Shown here: one piece after another, positions 11,758-34,997 of the stretch
Numbering within the stretch: the stretch's first letter is position 1
Layout of the letters: each line of letters opens with the position of its first letter
Source: Monosiga brevicollis MX1
Lineage: Eukaryota > Opisthokonta > Choanoflagellata > Craspedida > Salpingoecidae
Reading direction: 5' to 3'
Length of the DNA stretch: 64,000 bases
Assembly (NCBI RefSeq): GCF_000002865.3
Contig: NW_001865082.1
Location: 106,247-170,246, forward strand
Position numbers and translations under genes: made by a program
The notes under the pieces: model-generated
Seen by the model: the letters and a program-made list of their open reading frames with translations, nothing else
What the model was told of the DNA's origin: nothing
Databases searched by the model: none

Positions 11758-14700
11758 CCATTCAGACATTTATATGGCCGCTGGCCTGGAGTCGAAGCTG
11801 AGCTCATAAGCGCTCGCCAATCCATGCTCGCGTTTTATTAGGGACGATCGCTTTGTGGAACACGAGGTCACAAGTATGTCCACTTGCCCCTTGTTTTCAA
11901 GTGGCCCGCCAGCATAGGTCTTTTTCCATGCTCACGCCTGCGCACATCGTCACATAGTGCGGGAGGGGGCTGACATGTCCACAAGCTTTGCTGCGACCGG
12001 CTGGTCCAGCCACGGTGGTGTTTCCATGAGAAACACTCGCAGCGCTGCTGAAAACGCGCCGCAGGGCGGAGGCGAACCTGTCGCCCCACCGCCATCCTTT
12101 GCTGCGTCAAGCATTGCGCCCAATGGCGTCCCACAAATGCAAGCTTTTGGGCGCGGGCTCGAGCCCTCGGGTATGCGCTTGCAGGGGCATGCCTCGTGAT
12201 CATGCCTAAGCTGCCTTTTAGTTTGCCTCATTGTCTGCCGGGCTGTGATGATCCGATCAAACTCTTGCAGATTCCATCGCTGCACACTTGCAGCCGACCA
12301 TGGCCGAACACACGGCTGAAGCACAGCAGGCGGCCGTGAGTTTTGAAATGCAAGAAGACGTCAACCCCGAAACTTTCTCGTGCCCATATTGCGAGCGCAG
12401 CTTTGAGGTGAGTTGCATCATTGGACGAGTCGCCAAAAACGCTTCCTGCGCTGGAAAGCAACAGATCGCTCAATGCCACCCCCGCGTTCCTACTAGACAT
12501 ATGCCATTCTTCAGCAGCACATGTATGCTCGTGTCAATGGCCTTTGTTACCCGGACGGCCCGGGCGAAGCCAGCGTGGACATGGCCGAGGTTGGCTTGCT
12601 CAACCGACCGCCACCAAGCTCCCTTGTTTCGGTCAACTGCCTGCTATCTTTTCTTGAATGGCTCTGAGAATACTCACTTGGCTGATGGTAGGATCAGATG
12701 GAGGACACAGAATGGAGCGCTGCTCCTGGAGATGCCCAATCCGGTGCCAATGGCCATCATGGCGGTGGCGTTGCCTTTGTGCAAGCTCCCAACGTTTCCA
12801 TGATTCCTCGCGATGACGATGACGAGTTGGCTGCAGGTTCTTACGCTCCGGGACAGGCTGCACAGGCCACATCCCGGCCTAGTATGGCGCAGCAGCAACC
12901 GGCGTCTACCGACAACGGCAATCATAACCCATCAGCAGCCACGCAAGCTGCTGCTGTGCCGGTCCGTCTCATTGCAATGCCATCGCCCTTTTGCCCCACC
13001 CCCGCTTGTTTATTGGGCCCACGGCGCCCGCTTTCTGGTAAGCGCTTGGCGAATCCAGTTGGGCTCACTTGCTTGGAGCCACACTGGCCTGCCACATAGC
13101 AGCAGGGGCACGGAGCCACGGGGCGGGCACGGCACTTTGTGTCGTTTGATCCCCAGCAAAACGAGCTGCATACTGGTGGCACTCCTCTCAACTCAACCAC
13201 TCGACCCATAAATGCATCGCGGTGCGACTTGAACACTTCCCCGGCTTGCGCGTGTTTGCCGATCTGGGCAGCCGACTCACTCCGGATACGACAAGATTCT
13301 TCTGCTGCCATGTCATGCGGCGCGCTTCTGACGAGCCGTTGTTTTTGCTTCTTTTGTTTTTGCCAATCGCCCCGCAGCTTCGGGACTTCACATTCCATCT
13401 TGGCCTCTCGAACGAGCCTGCTCTCAGAGAGTACGACCGGTTCTCTAGATTCTGTCAACCTCGCTTTTGTGACGCTATTGCTGTGTTGTTCTTCAAGACG
13501 CGAATAAGCGAGTCATCGTATGCTCAAACTGCCACGTTGGCCCACATGCAGGCGTGTATGGAAACGATCTCAATCTTAGCATGCTCCCCACATCGGCGGC
13601 ACATCGAGGGGTGGCCTCCATGGCCAAGGACGATCGCCCCACCCATCTCGATAACCCCAACGAGTAGGTTTTGCGTGATGTCTTTTGATCCTGCCCTGTT
13701 TTCATCCGTCATATGGCGTGGATACAAGCTTGCATCACGGGAACGCTCACGGCTTCGTGCAGCACGGCCACTGGCGCTCAGGCTACAGGAGAGGCATCTA
13801 TTCTGGCACAGACCATGCGCTGGGAGGGCGGGGCTAACAGCACGATGGTACGTCTAGTCTCCCGCTTCCATGGCCGCGGGCGCAGAGAACATCAAACTCC
13901 TCACTTTTTGCTTGGCTCGGGTGTTCTCAGCGACGGGCAAACGCATTCGAGCTCAACACCACTGGCGCCATGCAGCGTGCGGGTGGTTCACGACCCGGTT
14001 GGCCAGACCGCTCGGGCTTCTCTATCGGCAATATTAGTGGCAGTCACGCGGGTACAAAGCGTGCGTCAGGGTCCAACATGACTTGGCAAGCCCCTTCTCA
14101 TGAAGCAGCAAGCTCCTTCGCCGCCAACGAATCCCGGGATACGGATGGCTTTCGTCGACCGTCTACTTTGGGTCAGCCGCGATCTAGCAGTGGGTCGACC
14201 TATCGTTCGCCCAATGCCACCACAAGGTACGGGCTGCATGGCCTTGACGCCAGCACCTCCTTGCTGCATTTGCCTTGCAAACGCAGAGTCTCTGGACACT
14301 GATGCCCGTTCTGGTGCTTTTGGTTGGTTCTTGATAAAGCAGAACGGCTTTTGGTGTGCATCATCCGCAAGGCGTCTATGGTCGCTACTCGGTATGTTTG
14401 GGGCGGAGGAAGGTTGCTTGAACTCTTTGTTTCGCTTTCTTTTGGCTTATCAGCAACCAGCAACCTTGCAAAGCATAATCTAGCGACTGCTCGCCTACCC
14501 TGTGTTGCTCCATTAGCGCACACCTCGGCCGGAAGTCAGAGCTTCTTCCCGTTATCGGCAAGTCTTGCGGCCCCCGCTCTTTCTGTGTCCACCTTTTTAC
14601 CCACCCTGGCTGACAAGCGTGCCCCTACGCGTTTGGTAATGTTTAGAAGTCACTATTCCTCCCACAACCAGTCGCATCGCGTCGAAGCTGACACCACAGC

Positions 14701-15176
14701 GTTTGGTCAGCGCAACATGCCGACACTCGTGCACGCCCCGGTACAGTGCTCCGTCTCGAAGCTTCGGTCGCGCGCGCGTTACTCGGCTCGAGTGAACGCG
14801 GTTGGCTTGCTCACATTTTTTGATGCACACATGTGTCTAGGATTTGGATCACAGCGTTCGTCAGGGTGACTTGACGCGCTCTGATGTCAACATGACCAGG
14901 TGTGCGCGCGCAAAGGTCATGATGGTGTTGGTCCGTTTTATTTCATTTGGTGTTGACGCATTATTGTATCGTGTGCCCTAGGTACCACAACCAGTCCATG
15001 CAGGCCGCGCCTGGCGAGGAACCTTGGCTAGACCCACCAAACCGGTATGTTCCTCTGAATGTAGTTCACAGTGGTTTGCTTGTATCGTGCTGCTCGCTGA
15101 CCCCCTTTCCTTGATGCACAGAATGCCGGTGCGCTTGGCCGTGGCTAGCACTGCCGGGGACGTTGGTCGCTTTTGA
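10262..15176 (+). CDS. EXD1/Egalitarian-like 3'-5' exonuclease-fold protein with C2H2-type finger; catalytically degenerate
   Basis: Intron-rich gene. The first exons splice in consistent frame: 10262-10347, 10447-10496, 10655-10720, 10836-10894, 10989-11040, 11129-11182, 11286-11491, then from 11594. The product shows the RNase D/WRN exonuclease fold: FLFTV, then SALQLLLTHQDYTF, then VGFDVRREDIAKIYIDYG, then HDLRDILA, and later SSDWWRRDLDEAQ followed by LAAFDAW. The motif II and III aspartates are present, but the motif I glutamate appears replaced (LVDLAV) and the motif III tyrosine is leucine (LAAFDA), so nuclease activity is doubtful, as reported for animal EXD1. A later exon (12271-12408) encodes FSCPYCERSFE followed by HMYARVNG, a finger-like Cys-x2-Cys/His motif. 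The rest is low-complexity, rich in Ser, Gly and Asn. The last exon ends DVGRF with TGA at 15174-15176. Boundaries after 11,700 are approximate. Confidence 0.68.
11725..11755 (+). repeat. T31 tract in intron
   Basis: Uninterrupted run of 31 T on the coding strand of the exonuclease-like gene, in an intron shortly upstream of an exon. Confidence 0.95.
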
Positions 15177-15428
15177 AGCTTCTGCCTAAAGACCTGTGAT
15201 GATGTGTGCCATCTAATTTGCAGAGGAGGCTGATGCACAGTTGAATTAGCAATACTATCTGGCGTCAATTCATGAGTCTAATCTTGATGCAATGTTCTGG
15301 ATGACACGGGCGCTGTCGTTCTTGTCAATATCGTTCTAGTTGATCTTGAACCCCTAAATGCTCAGCACTTTCACAATGGCCAGTCGCTTTCCAGACGAGC
15401 TGGCGAATCAAACATGACTGGGCAGATC

Positions 15429-18400
15429 TCACATGATTCCCGTGGCGACAATCAACAACATGCCGACAAAGATGCCGGCCAGTAGCGAGGTGCCCACGAC
15501 CAGCATGACGGCACGCCAGACCAACTGTAAAGGGAAATGACAGGTCAGAGCAAGCACGAGTGAGAGTAGAGCGAAGCAGGGGATCAGGCTCTCGCCTGGG
15601 TTGTAGTGCATTCGCGATAAACACGGACCAACTCTCCAGTTGCCTTATCAAAAACGAGATGGAGGAGAAGAAGGTCGAGGGCACCAAATATGCGGTCAAG
15701 GATCGAGATGGTGGCGGCAGCCCGACGACCACCAGTCCGCACTGGCTCTGGCTGGCCGTCAGGTGTACGCGGCCGGCCTCGGCCAGCCACATGCCTCCGC
15801 CGAAAGTTGCTCGCCCGCCACTACACGGTGCAGGATACACAATGAGGGAACTTGTGATGTTACTTATGTTTTCAAACGTCAAGTAAGTGGGGTGTGGGGG
15901 TGTGGGGCGCGAAACAAACCAGTGTTGTGAGGTGATGGGGGCGCGGCTTGCTCCAGGCTGACTGGGATGGAACAGCAACAGATCGACGCTTGTCGATGCA
16001 AGGGGGGCCTGTCTTTGTTGGGTTGGATGCGTCAGCAAGCACAGGCTGATCCAAGGGAGCAGCAACGCCCGTAGTAGCCACATCCATGGCTGCATCTATC
16101 ACGGCCATAGTCAAGTCGAATGTGTTCAACCGTGTACATGAGCATGATGCGGCAGATCAGGTGGCCGGGACTAGCATGATGAGATGCCATTTGATGTACC
16201 ACTTTCAGTAGCTTCTGTTGGTTCTGGTGTTGGACCATGGCTGCGACAGATGAGGGCGCGCAGGTGGGAGATGAGTTGAACCAGAATTAGAGTCATAGAA
16301 GAGAAGAGCAGACATACTCGCGCTCAGCCTCCTGCCGATATGCAGCAACCCAGCCCAGGCAAAGGAGACGGCGAAAACGAAGCTCGTGGTTTTGAAGAAC
16401 GATGGCTTCATTGGCCAAGGCAACCAACTCGCTTTCAGGCGGAGGCTATGTGGCAAACAGGCGATGGGCGAAGGCGCATGCGTCAGCCATTGAAAAAGTC
16501 CAGGCATAACCTAAGAAGCGAACGAACGGGCACCAGCGTACCTGGGCGCGGCTGGAGAGCAAGGTTTTGACGACTTCGACAGCCCCTTCAAGTATGGCAA
16601 AGTGAAGTGGTGACATTGGCGCTTGGCCGTCCACGAAATGATGCTTGCGATCTGCATCCATGCCAATCAACTGCAGGTCACGTACCCACAAGTGGGGGCA
16701 GATGTCGGTGAGAGACGAGCGCGTGGTGCATCGTAAAAGCAAGAACCATACCTTTACATAAGCATTGGTCACGTGTTCATCGTGTCGGCGGCACGCCGCC
16801 ACAAGCGAGGCGTTGAAATCTGCACGCCGCTCGCGAAAGACCCGCAGCGCTCGAAGCTGTAAGGGCGAGTGAATTGTGAGCTTAGTTTGCATGCGGAATC
16901 ACACTTTTGACGGAACCAGAGGGCAATCGTTGCTCGATACGGACCCGTTCATCATCGGAGAGGATGGCCACGTGAGATAATAGCACGACACAGCCATAGG
17001 TCTGCAGGGAGGCATGGTCTGGGAAGTTTTGCATCGTGGACAGCAAAACCTGCAACGAACCAAAACCAAATGAGCCTGCTTACAATGCTGTTTTCTAGGC
17101 TTTGCACGAACAGGGCTGACCTGAAGCTGATCCGTTGTCATGTACTCGCTGATATGTCCCCTCTGTGCCAGCCGCGCCAATAGACCCAGCACATTTTCGG
17201 CAAGCGCCACCTAGATCCCGCGGGCAGCGCCACGAAGGGTCAGCATCGCCGATCGGCAAACATCATTCATTGGAAAACCTTTCAAGGTGCTGGTGCTGCT
17301 GAGCGTTTGCTCTTTCTGAAGATGATGATCGTGGGGGGGGGGGGGCATATTGGTTGTAAAGACTTACGTGTTCCGGTTTGGCGCGAAGTACGCGGATGAG
17401 AGCAGCGGGAACACGATATTGGATGAGGATGCGGTGTGTGGCTGGACACACGGAGAGGTTGGTCAGGCAGAGTGCCGCATGAAACAAAACATCAATGGTT
17501 GTGTCTTGCTCGAGCAGCCTACGGATCATGCACGTCCAGGAGCATACACGTGTGAGGAGGCACGAACGATGAAGCGAGGGTGGCACTTGGGTTTGGCAGG
17601 CGGGCTTTGAGAAGCGGCAGGGTCGCACCGGAGTGCCAGTGCATGGGCCTGGCAATCAAGCAACGTGCGGGCGACCACTTCTTGACGCGTATTGGCAAGG
17701 TTGGCAAGGCAGGTAATGGCGCATTCTAAGATGGGGGTCTTGTCTTCGTGGTGCCCAGAGACGGCGATGACGGCTTCAGCCACGCCGTCTGAGAGCGAAG
17801 GATGATGCACGGGCATTGAGGCATTGAGACCTGTTCTCAACAAGGAGTTTGCGCAGGGACTGGGGTGTTATTTTTGTGTCAGTGATGGGGCCAGCATGCT
17901 ACTCACCTTTGACAAGGATCTCAGTGGTCAGTTTGTGCAGAGCCAGATTACTGAGGGTGGCCAGGCTCATTTGGACGAGTTCGGCATCGGAGCTGTGCGC
18001 GTGCATGGCACGCACGACATAGACATGGGTTCGGCTTTCGACAAGTGGCAAAACATTGGCGTGGACGGTGGAGTATGCACAGAGTGAATTGATGCAGTGT
18101 CGCAAGCAAGCGGCATCATCCCGGTATCGATCCATGGCTTGGTATAACTAAGAGCGAGCGGTTGGGTGAATGGATAGGGACGGGCTAGTTTAGAAGTTGC
18201 ATGAGCAATGGGGACGTGGCTAAAGACGTACAGCGCGAAGGGCCGTGGCTGGTCGCGCATTGGTCACTATGTAGCACGGGCGCAGGCCGGTAGGGTCAGG
18301 TGTTGCCAAATGATGGGAGGTGGGAGACAGGGTTGCAAACTGAGATGCTGGAGGGTAGGGCCTCTGAATCAAATCCCGGCGAGAAGCGGAGGGTACATAC

Positions 18401-18677
18401 TGGTCTGGCTACCAAGAATGGGCATGAAGCGGAGAAAAACCGTGTTAAGCAACGTTTCACGCTCGAGCGGCGTGCCCTCGAAATTGGTAATGAGTGCCAA
18501 AGCATCATTGAGCTCCCAGTCCTGAGCCCAAAAGTCGACCACATCGAAATGGCGGGACCGAGCTGAAGCAGCCCGCGCACCATCCGGCGCAACTGCTGGG
18601 TGGTCGGTCTCAGGAACTGGGGTCGGGGTATTCGCGCTTGAGCTCACGGCTCGGGCCGTGTCTTCTGGCGTTTCCAT
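15429..18677 (-). CDS. Ankyrin and armadillo repeat protein with C-terminal membrane segment
   Basis: Multi-exon minus-strand gene. The start ATG at 18675-18677 (METPEDTARAV) is followed by a low-complexity stretch and a helical segment (FDVVDFWAQDWELNDALAL). Armadillo-type repeats follow in separate exons: MSLATLSNLALHKLTTEIL (17899-18135), ECAITCLANLANTRQEVVA (about 17600-17820), FHAALCLTNLSVCPATHR (about 17360-17530), and LAENVLGLLARLAQRG near 17200. An ankyrin-like unit with SPLHFAILEGAVEVVKTLL lies at about 16560-16660. The last exon encodes a hydrophobic helix (VVGTSLLAGIFVGMLLIVA) and stops at 15429. The frames of the exons between 15,600 and 16,400 are ambiguous. Helical-repeat proteins like this usually serve as binding scaffolds; no specific function can be assigned. 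It converges on the exonuclease-like gene with only 252 bases between stops. Confidence 0.65.
17333..17345 (+). repeat. G13 homopolymer in intron
   Basis: Thirteen consecutive G (C on the coding strand of the armadillo gene) beside a 3' splice region. A second, longer G run flanks the assembly gap at 24222-24244. Confidence 0.9.
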
Positions 18678-19400
18678 CCAAGCGGTCACTAATTGTTCGC
18701 GAGATTGTGTTGGTGCGATGTCGGCTGATGCTCAGAGCATGCAGAACGGTTCATGTAGCATCGGTCCGTGCAGTCAAAAAGAGTAGGCCAATGACCTCCA
18801 CATTGCGCGGTGTCGGGCGCGGCCCTCTCACGAGCTGATGCCCAGCGCCCTTGCCCTCGCTGTCGATGGGCTCGAGCAATCAAAAGACTCGTGCGCGCAG
18901 CGGGTCGGTCCACGTGCACCTGCAAAGGCCGGCAGAAAAGCTGATGCATGAGTGCATTTAAATTCCCAAGCCTCTTGCTCCCATCAGCCCAACAGTCCCC
19001 CTCTGTCCTCCCTGGGCGAGTCGACACCAAGCAAGCGCACGCACCAAACCTGGCCTCGACGACGACGGCGGCGACGCCACAAACGAGAAGACGGCGGTGG
19101 CCGACGTGAGGCTCACAAGTCACTGAAAATACGAGAGAGAGAGAGGTTGTGTGTGTGAGAGAGAATGAAGAGAGAATGAAGAGAGAGAATGAAGAGAGAG
19201 AGAGAGAATGAAGAGGGAGAGAGAGAGAGAGAGAGAGAGATTTAGAGAGAGAGAGAGATTTAGAGAGAGAGAGATTTAGAGAGAGAGAGATTTAGAGAGA
19301 GAGAGATTTAGAGAGAGAGAGAGAGAGAGATTTAGAGAGAGAGAGAGAGATTTAGAGAGAGATTTAGAGAGAGAGAGATTTAGAGAGAGAGAGAGAGATT

Positions 19401-19441
<41 letters not shown>

Positions 19442-19494
19442 ACAGAGAGAGACAGAGAGAGACAGAGAGAGAGAGACAGAGAGAGAGAGAGATT

Positions 19495-19580
<86 letters not shown>

Positions 19581-19627
19581 GATGGTTCTTTGGGTTATTT
19601 TAGAGGTGTCAAGTTTAGAAAGAAAGC
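18678..19627. promoter_or_regulatory. Divergent region between the armadillo gene and the sulfotransferase, with a 450-base GA satellite
   Basis: Two genes start outward from this 950-base region. Bases 18678-19120 hold ordinary unique sequence with no convincing exon. Bases 19130-19581 are a GA microsatellite interrupted many times by the unit GATTTAGAGAGAGA and by ACAGAGAGAG blocks. It ends about 45 bases before the sulfotransferase ATG and so overlaps or abuts the core promoter or 5' leader. Confidence 0.75.
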
Positions 19628-20874
19628 ATGGCGGAGACGGGAGCTGTGGCAGCGGCCACGTCGGCAGCGTCGGCAGCGGCGGCGACGACGACCACAGGGG
19701 GCTTGAGCGGGCGGAATACGATCGCCAATGGGGCAGCGGAGACGAGCACCGAGGGCCTGCCGGCTTACGGGGGTGTGTATGTGCGAGGCGTGCTCTATCC
19801 GAGCTTTATGAAGGAGGAGCAGGTGGCGCTGCTGAATGAGCAGAACGAGAGCGAGTCGTCGGACATCTTCCTGGTGACCTACCCCAAGACCGGTACCACG
19901 ATGACCCAGCACATGCTGAGTCTGATTCTGAACGATGGGGAACAGCCCGAGCGCCACATGATGGACGAGGTGCCCTGGATTGAGAAGGAATTTTGTGTCG
20001 GCGGCCTCAACATGGACAAGCTGGCGGCACTTCCGCGCCCCCGTGCCTTTAAGACACACGCCAGCTATCACATGTTCCCGGCAAAGAACATGAGCACCCC
20101 CCGACTCATCATCATCACGCGCAACCCCAAGGACACCGCCGTCTCCCTCTTTCACCACATGCGCAACAAGAAATCCTTTGATTTCGAAGGCACATGGGAC
20201 GATTTTTTCGCCATGGTCCGTGTTTTGATGATGACTTGAAGACCTGGGATGATCCGAACGCTAGTTTGCCGGGGCACTTTGTGTGGATGCTGGCTTACTC
20301 ATGTGTTGCAATGCCTGCCACTCTGGGCTCCTTGGGCCGGTACGGCACCTTGTGCGTGCGCATGCAATCGCTATGCAGATGAAGCAGGAAACCGTCGAGA
20401 GCAGCAACTTCTTCAAGTGGCATGTCAGTACTTGCGATAGGCGATCGCGCCTGTTTGAACGTTCACTGTGGCTCTATCCTCTCATGTTTGTGTATTCGGG
20501 GGAACGCCTTGCAGGCACCCTATTGGAAGGCTTATCGGGAGGGCCGCATCAACGCCCTATGGCTGCACTACGAATGGGTCACGGAGCATTTGGAGGAAGC
20601 CGTGGCCAAGGTGGCCGCCTTTGTCGACAAAGATTTGCCCTCGGAAACCGTGAAGAAGATTGCCTCGGCCTGCACGCTCGACTCGATGAAGGCCAACCCC
20701 AAAGCCGATTGCTCTTGGATCTCTGGCAAACAAGGCGATGCCAAGCACTTGCGCAAGGGCGGCAAGGGCGGATGGATGGATGTGTTTACCAATGAACAAA
20801 ACCAGGAGATGAACGGCTGGATCCAGACCTGGGCTACCCTTATGCCCGATCTCGACTGGGACTATGGCGTGTAG
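19628..20874 (+). CDS. Cytosolic sulfotransferase (SULT family)
   Basis: Three exons, 19628-20215, 20379-20423 and 20515-20874, splice in phase 0 to give about 330 residues, the usual size plus an Ala/Thr-rich N-terminal extension of ~60. The family transfers sulfate from PAPS to hydroxyl or amine acceptors in the cytosol. Visible motifs are the 5'-phosphosulfate loop TYPKTGTT, the catalytic histidine region FKTHASYHM, the 3'-phosphate-binding segment RNPKDTAVSLFHHMRN, and the C-terminal RKGGKGGWMDVFTNEQN, which matches the RKGxxGDWKNxFT motif. The middle exon supplies FFKWH, which joins APYWKAYREGRI, as in animal SULTs. No signal peptide is seen. The acceptor substrate cannot be told from sequence. 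Confidence 0.94.
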
Positions 20875-21412
20875 ATGTCACCTACTTGCTCCAATTGTAC
20901 CCAGTTTCTGGTTAGATGGCTCACAGCGCTGCATTCGCACCGGGAGCGCAAAAGCTACATCAGAGGGGACACGGAGGCAGGCAGGGAGGCATGGTTTGTG
21001 GTAGGCTGTGCAAGAAACATGCCTGCAGGGCCAGGGCTCACAACACGGCCATGATAATGAGGAACCGTCGCAAACCACTCAAACATGTCCCTACACCACG
21101 TCGTAGTAGTGCTTTCGTGCTTTCCTACGTTGGTGCGTTTCTGAAGCTCTTTATTGCCAAAGTGCTTTAGGTCTTTCCTGTGCTTGAGTGCCTGACTGAC
21201 CTTGGTGCTTTACTGCCTGCCTGCCTTCGTGCCGTCTCCGTGACACAAGGGGACACAGGGCCATCGTGCTCTACACCTTCGTCATGCTTTTGAACCCCTA
21301 AGTGGCTTCGTCATGGTCATGGGTGATGTTGGATGACCTCATTGGCGCGCAACACCCGATTAACGACACACTTTATTACACTTCCGCATGTGCCCTGAAA
21401 GAAAGACGAAGC

Positions 21413-21511
<99 letters not shown>

Positions 21512-21567
21512 TTTTTATTTTATTTTTTAATTTTTGTGAGCAAACGACGACGGCGACCAACGGGTGA
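20875..21567. other. Intergenic region with (CA)n microsatellite
   Basis: No gene is seen between the sulfotransferase stop and the SDHAF1 start. It contains a pure (CA)n run of about 98 bases at 21413-21510, followed by a short T-rich stretch. The promoter of SDHAF1 must lie here, close to the microsatellite. Confidence 0.7.
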
Positions 21568-21963
21568 ATGGCAGTGCGACGCTTGAGCGGTTTGCAGCGG
21601 CAGGTGCTGAACCTGTATCGCGATTGTTTGCGGGCTACGTATAACAAGCCGATGGTATGTCTATGTCTTAGAGCGAGTAGGGGTGCAGAACAGGCTTGTG
21701 GCCAGGGGTCAATGCTACACAGCAGGCAGCCAGCCGAGCTTGGTCACCACAGCTCGTTTCTTCACGGAGCATCTTGTTTGGCACTGCAGGAGGCACAGCC
21801 GGCGTTTCGGTCATTTATTCGGAGCCAATTCAAAGACAACGCTCATCTCAAGCGGACCAATGTCCTGCAGATCGAGTATCTCCTCCGACGCGGCAACAAA
21901 CAGTTACAAGTTCTCAAAAGCCCTCACGTGCGTGAGCTCAACATGGGTGGGAAACGGCCGTAA
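21568..21963 (+). CDS. SDHAF1: Succinate dehydrogenase assembly factor 1 (LYR-motif protein)
   Basis: Two exons, 21568-21654 and 21790-21963, join in frame to give 86 residues. SDHAF1 is a mitochondrial matrix LYR protein that helps insert iron-sulfur clusters into the SDHB subunit of complex II. The N-terminus reads SGLQRQVLNLYRDCLRA with the LYR tripeptide, nearly identical to human SRLQRQVLSLYRDLLRA. The second exon gives VLQIEYLLRRGNKQLQVL, matching human VLRIEYLYRRGRRQLQLL. No separate presequence is apparent, which is usual for this family. The stop is followed after 315 bases by the convergent stop of the SMCHD1 homologue. Confidence 0.93.
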   Translation: MAVRRLSGLQRQVLNLYRDCLRATYNKPMVCLCLRASRGAEQACGQGSMLHSRQPAELGHHSSFLHGASCLALQEAQPAFRSFIRSQFKDNAHLKRTNVLQIEYLLRRGNKQLQVLKSPHVRELNMGGKRP

Positions 21964-22278
21964 GAGTGCCGTGCACAAGCATTGTGCCAATCCCCTGACA
22001 GCCGAGCTGTTTGATGTTCTTTTATGACACCTGGCTTTTTTTTGGTCTGATGTTTGGGGCTTTGTCCTTCAAACACACTTCTTCTACCCAACAAACGTCC
22101 TCGAGAGCCAATGTGCAGTTTCTTGCACCAAAACCATGGAGCTCACAACCTCCCAGAGACTGTGTCTCACAGGCCATGCGTACTCATCAATTGACACCTT
22201 GATGCCTCAACCCATGAGCACCACCGGGAACAAACACACAGAGAGGTGCATGCAGCCTGGGCCTGCCATGTTCCTCAT

Positions 22279-33964
<11,686 letters not shown>

Positions 33965-34997
33965 GGTCTGATTGCGGGCTCATGCGAGCGCAATCGACCG
34001 AAAGAGGAGAACGATCAGCACAAACTGGTGTCTTGTACACGCAGACCCAGTCCGATCAGGTAGTGCCTTGGTACAAGCAAGCAGCCAGGCTCCAAATCCA
34101 CTTGTCTCCACCGCCCTCTGCTCTCAATGTGACCGTTGAAGATTGGAAAAAGAAAATGAAAAAAAAAAAAAAAAAAAAAAGCACTCTTTGAGGTAAGGCT
34201 ATTGTTGTTGTAGAGAGAGCTATACACAGCAATTTAAGAGAACAGAACAGCCTTACACGACATGTACACTCAAGTGTGTGTGAGGTTTTTTTTTTTTTTT
34301 GTTTGAAGACTGTAGCTTTTGCTTTGCTTTGCTTTTCTGCTTTGCTTTACCTTCTCTTTGCTTGCTTTGCTTTGCTTCTTTGCTTCTTTGCTTCTCTTTG
34401 TAGCTTTGCTTCTCTCTTTGCGATGATTCTTTGTTTGCTTCTTTGCTGTGAACTTTTTGCTTAACATGATGTTGTTAAAATAATGCTTTTCTTGTGAACA
34501 CGTTGCTTCAAGGCAATCTAGAGTGTTAAAAGAGCTTGCCATACACATCATAAAAAAAAATAAAAAAAAAAAAATAAAGGAAACGTGTTTTAATTTTTTT
34601 TTTTACATGTTACATGTAATAAAATTGTTACGACTTGTTTCGGCGGCGACTTTGTGGTCGGCGCTCAGCTCGCTGCCCTTTGCGCTCTTGCCATTTTCCG
34701 CTTCGTCTTCTTCTCTTGCTCTTGATTTCGGCTCTTCCATTTTCGTGGTCGTCGTTTGGTCTGCGTGAGCTTGTCGGGTGGTACGATGCTGATCTGCTGA
34801 GCAGCACGGCGATGGAAAGGGTGGTTTAGGCGAGCTTTGTGGCAGCAAGCCCTCTAGTCCTTGGGCGTGCGGACTTGTGTCTCTGCGATACCCAATCGTC
34901 TATTCATCCGTTCATTCATCCATCCAACCGCCCGCGCATCAGTATATCCGTCCGTTCCGTTCGTCCGTCCGCCCATCCATTCATCGGCATCCAGAGA
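33965..34997. promoter_or_regulatory. Divergent region between SMCHD1 homologue and tetraspan gene
   Basis: About 1 kb that must carry both promoters. It contains an A22-type run at 34158-34180, a pentameric CTTTG/GCTTT repeat at about 34313-34450, and an AT-rich stretch at 34540-34620. From 34640 onward sequence is GC-rich and unique up to the ATG at 34998. No exon is convincing. Confidence 0.55.
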
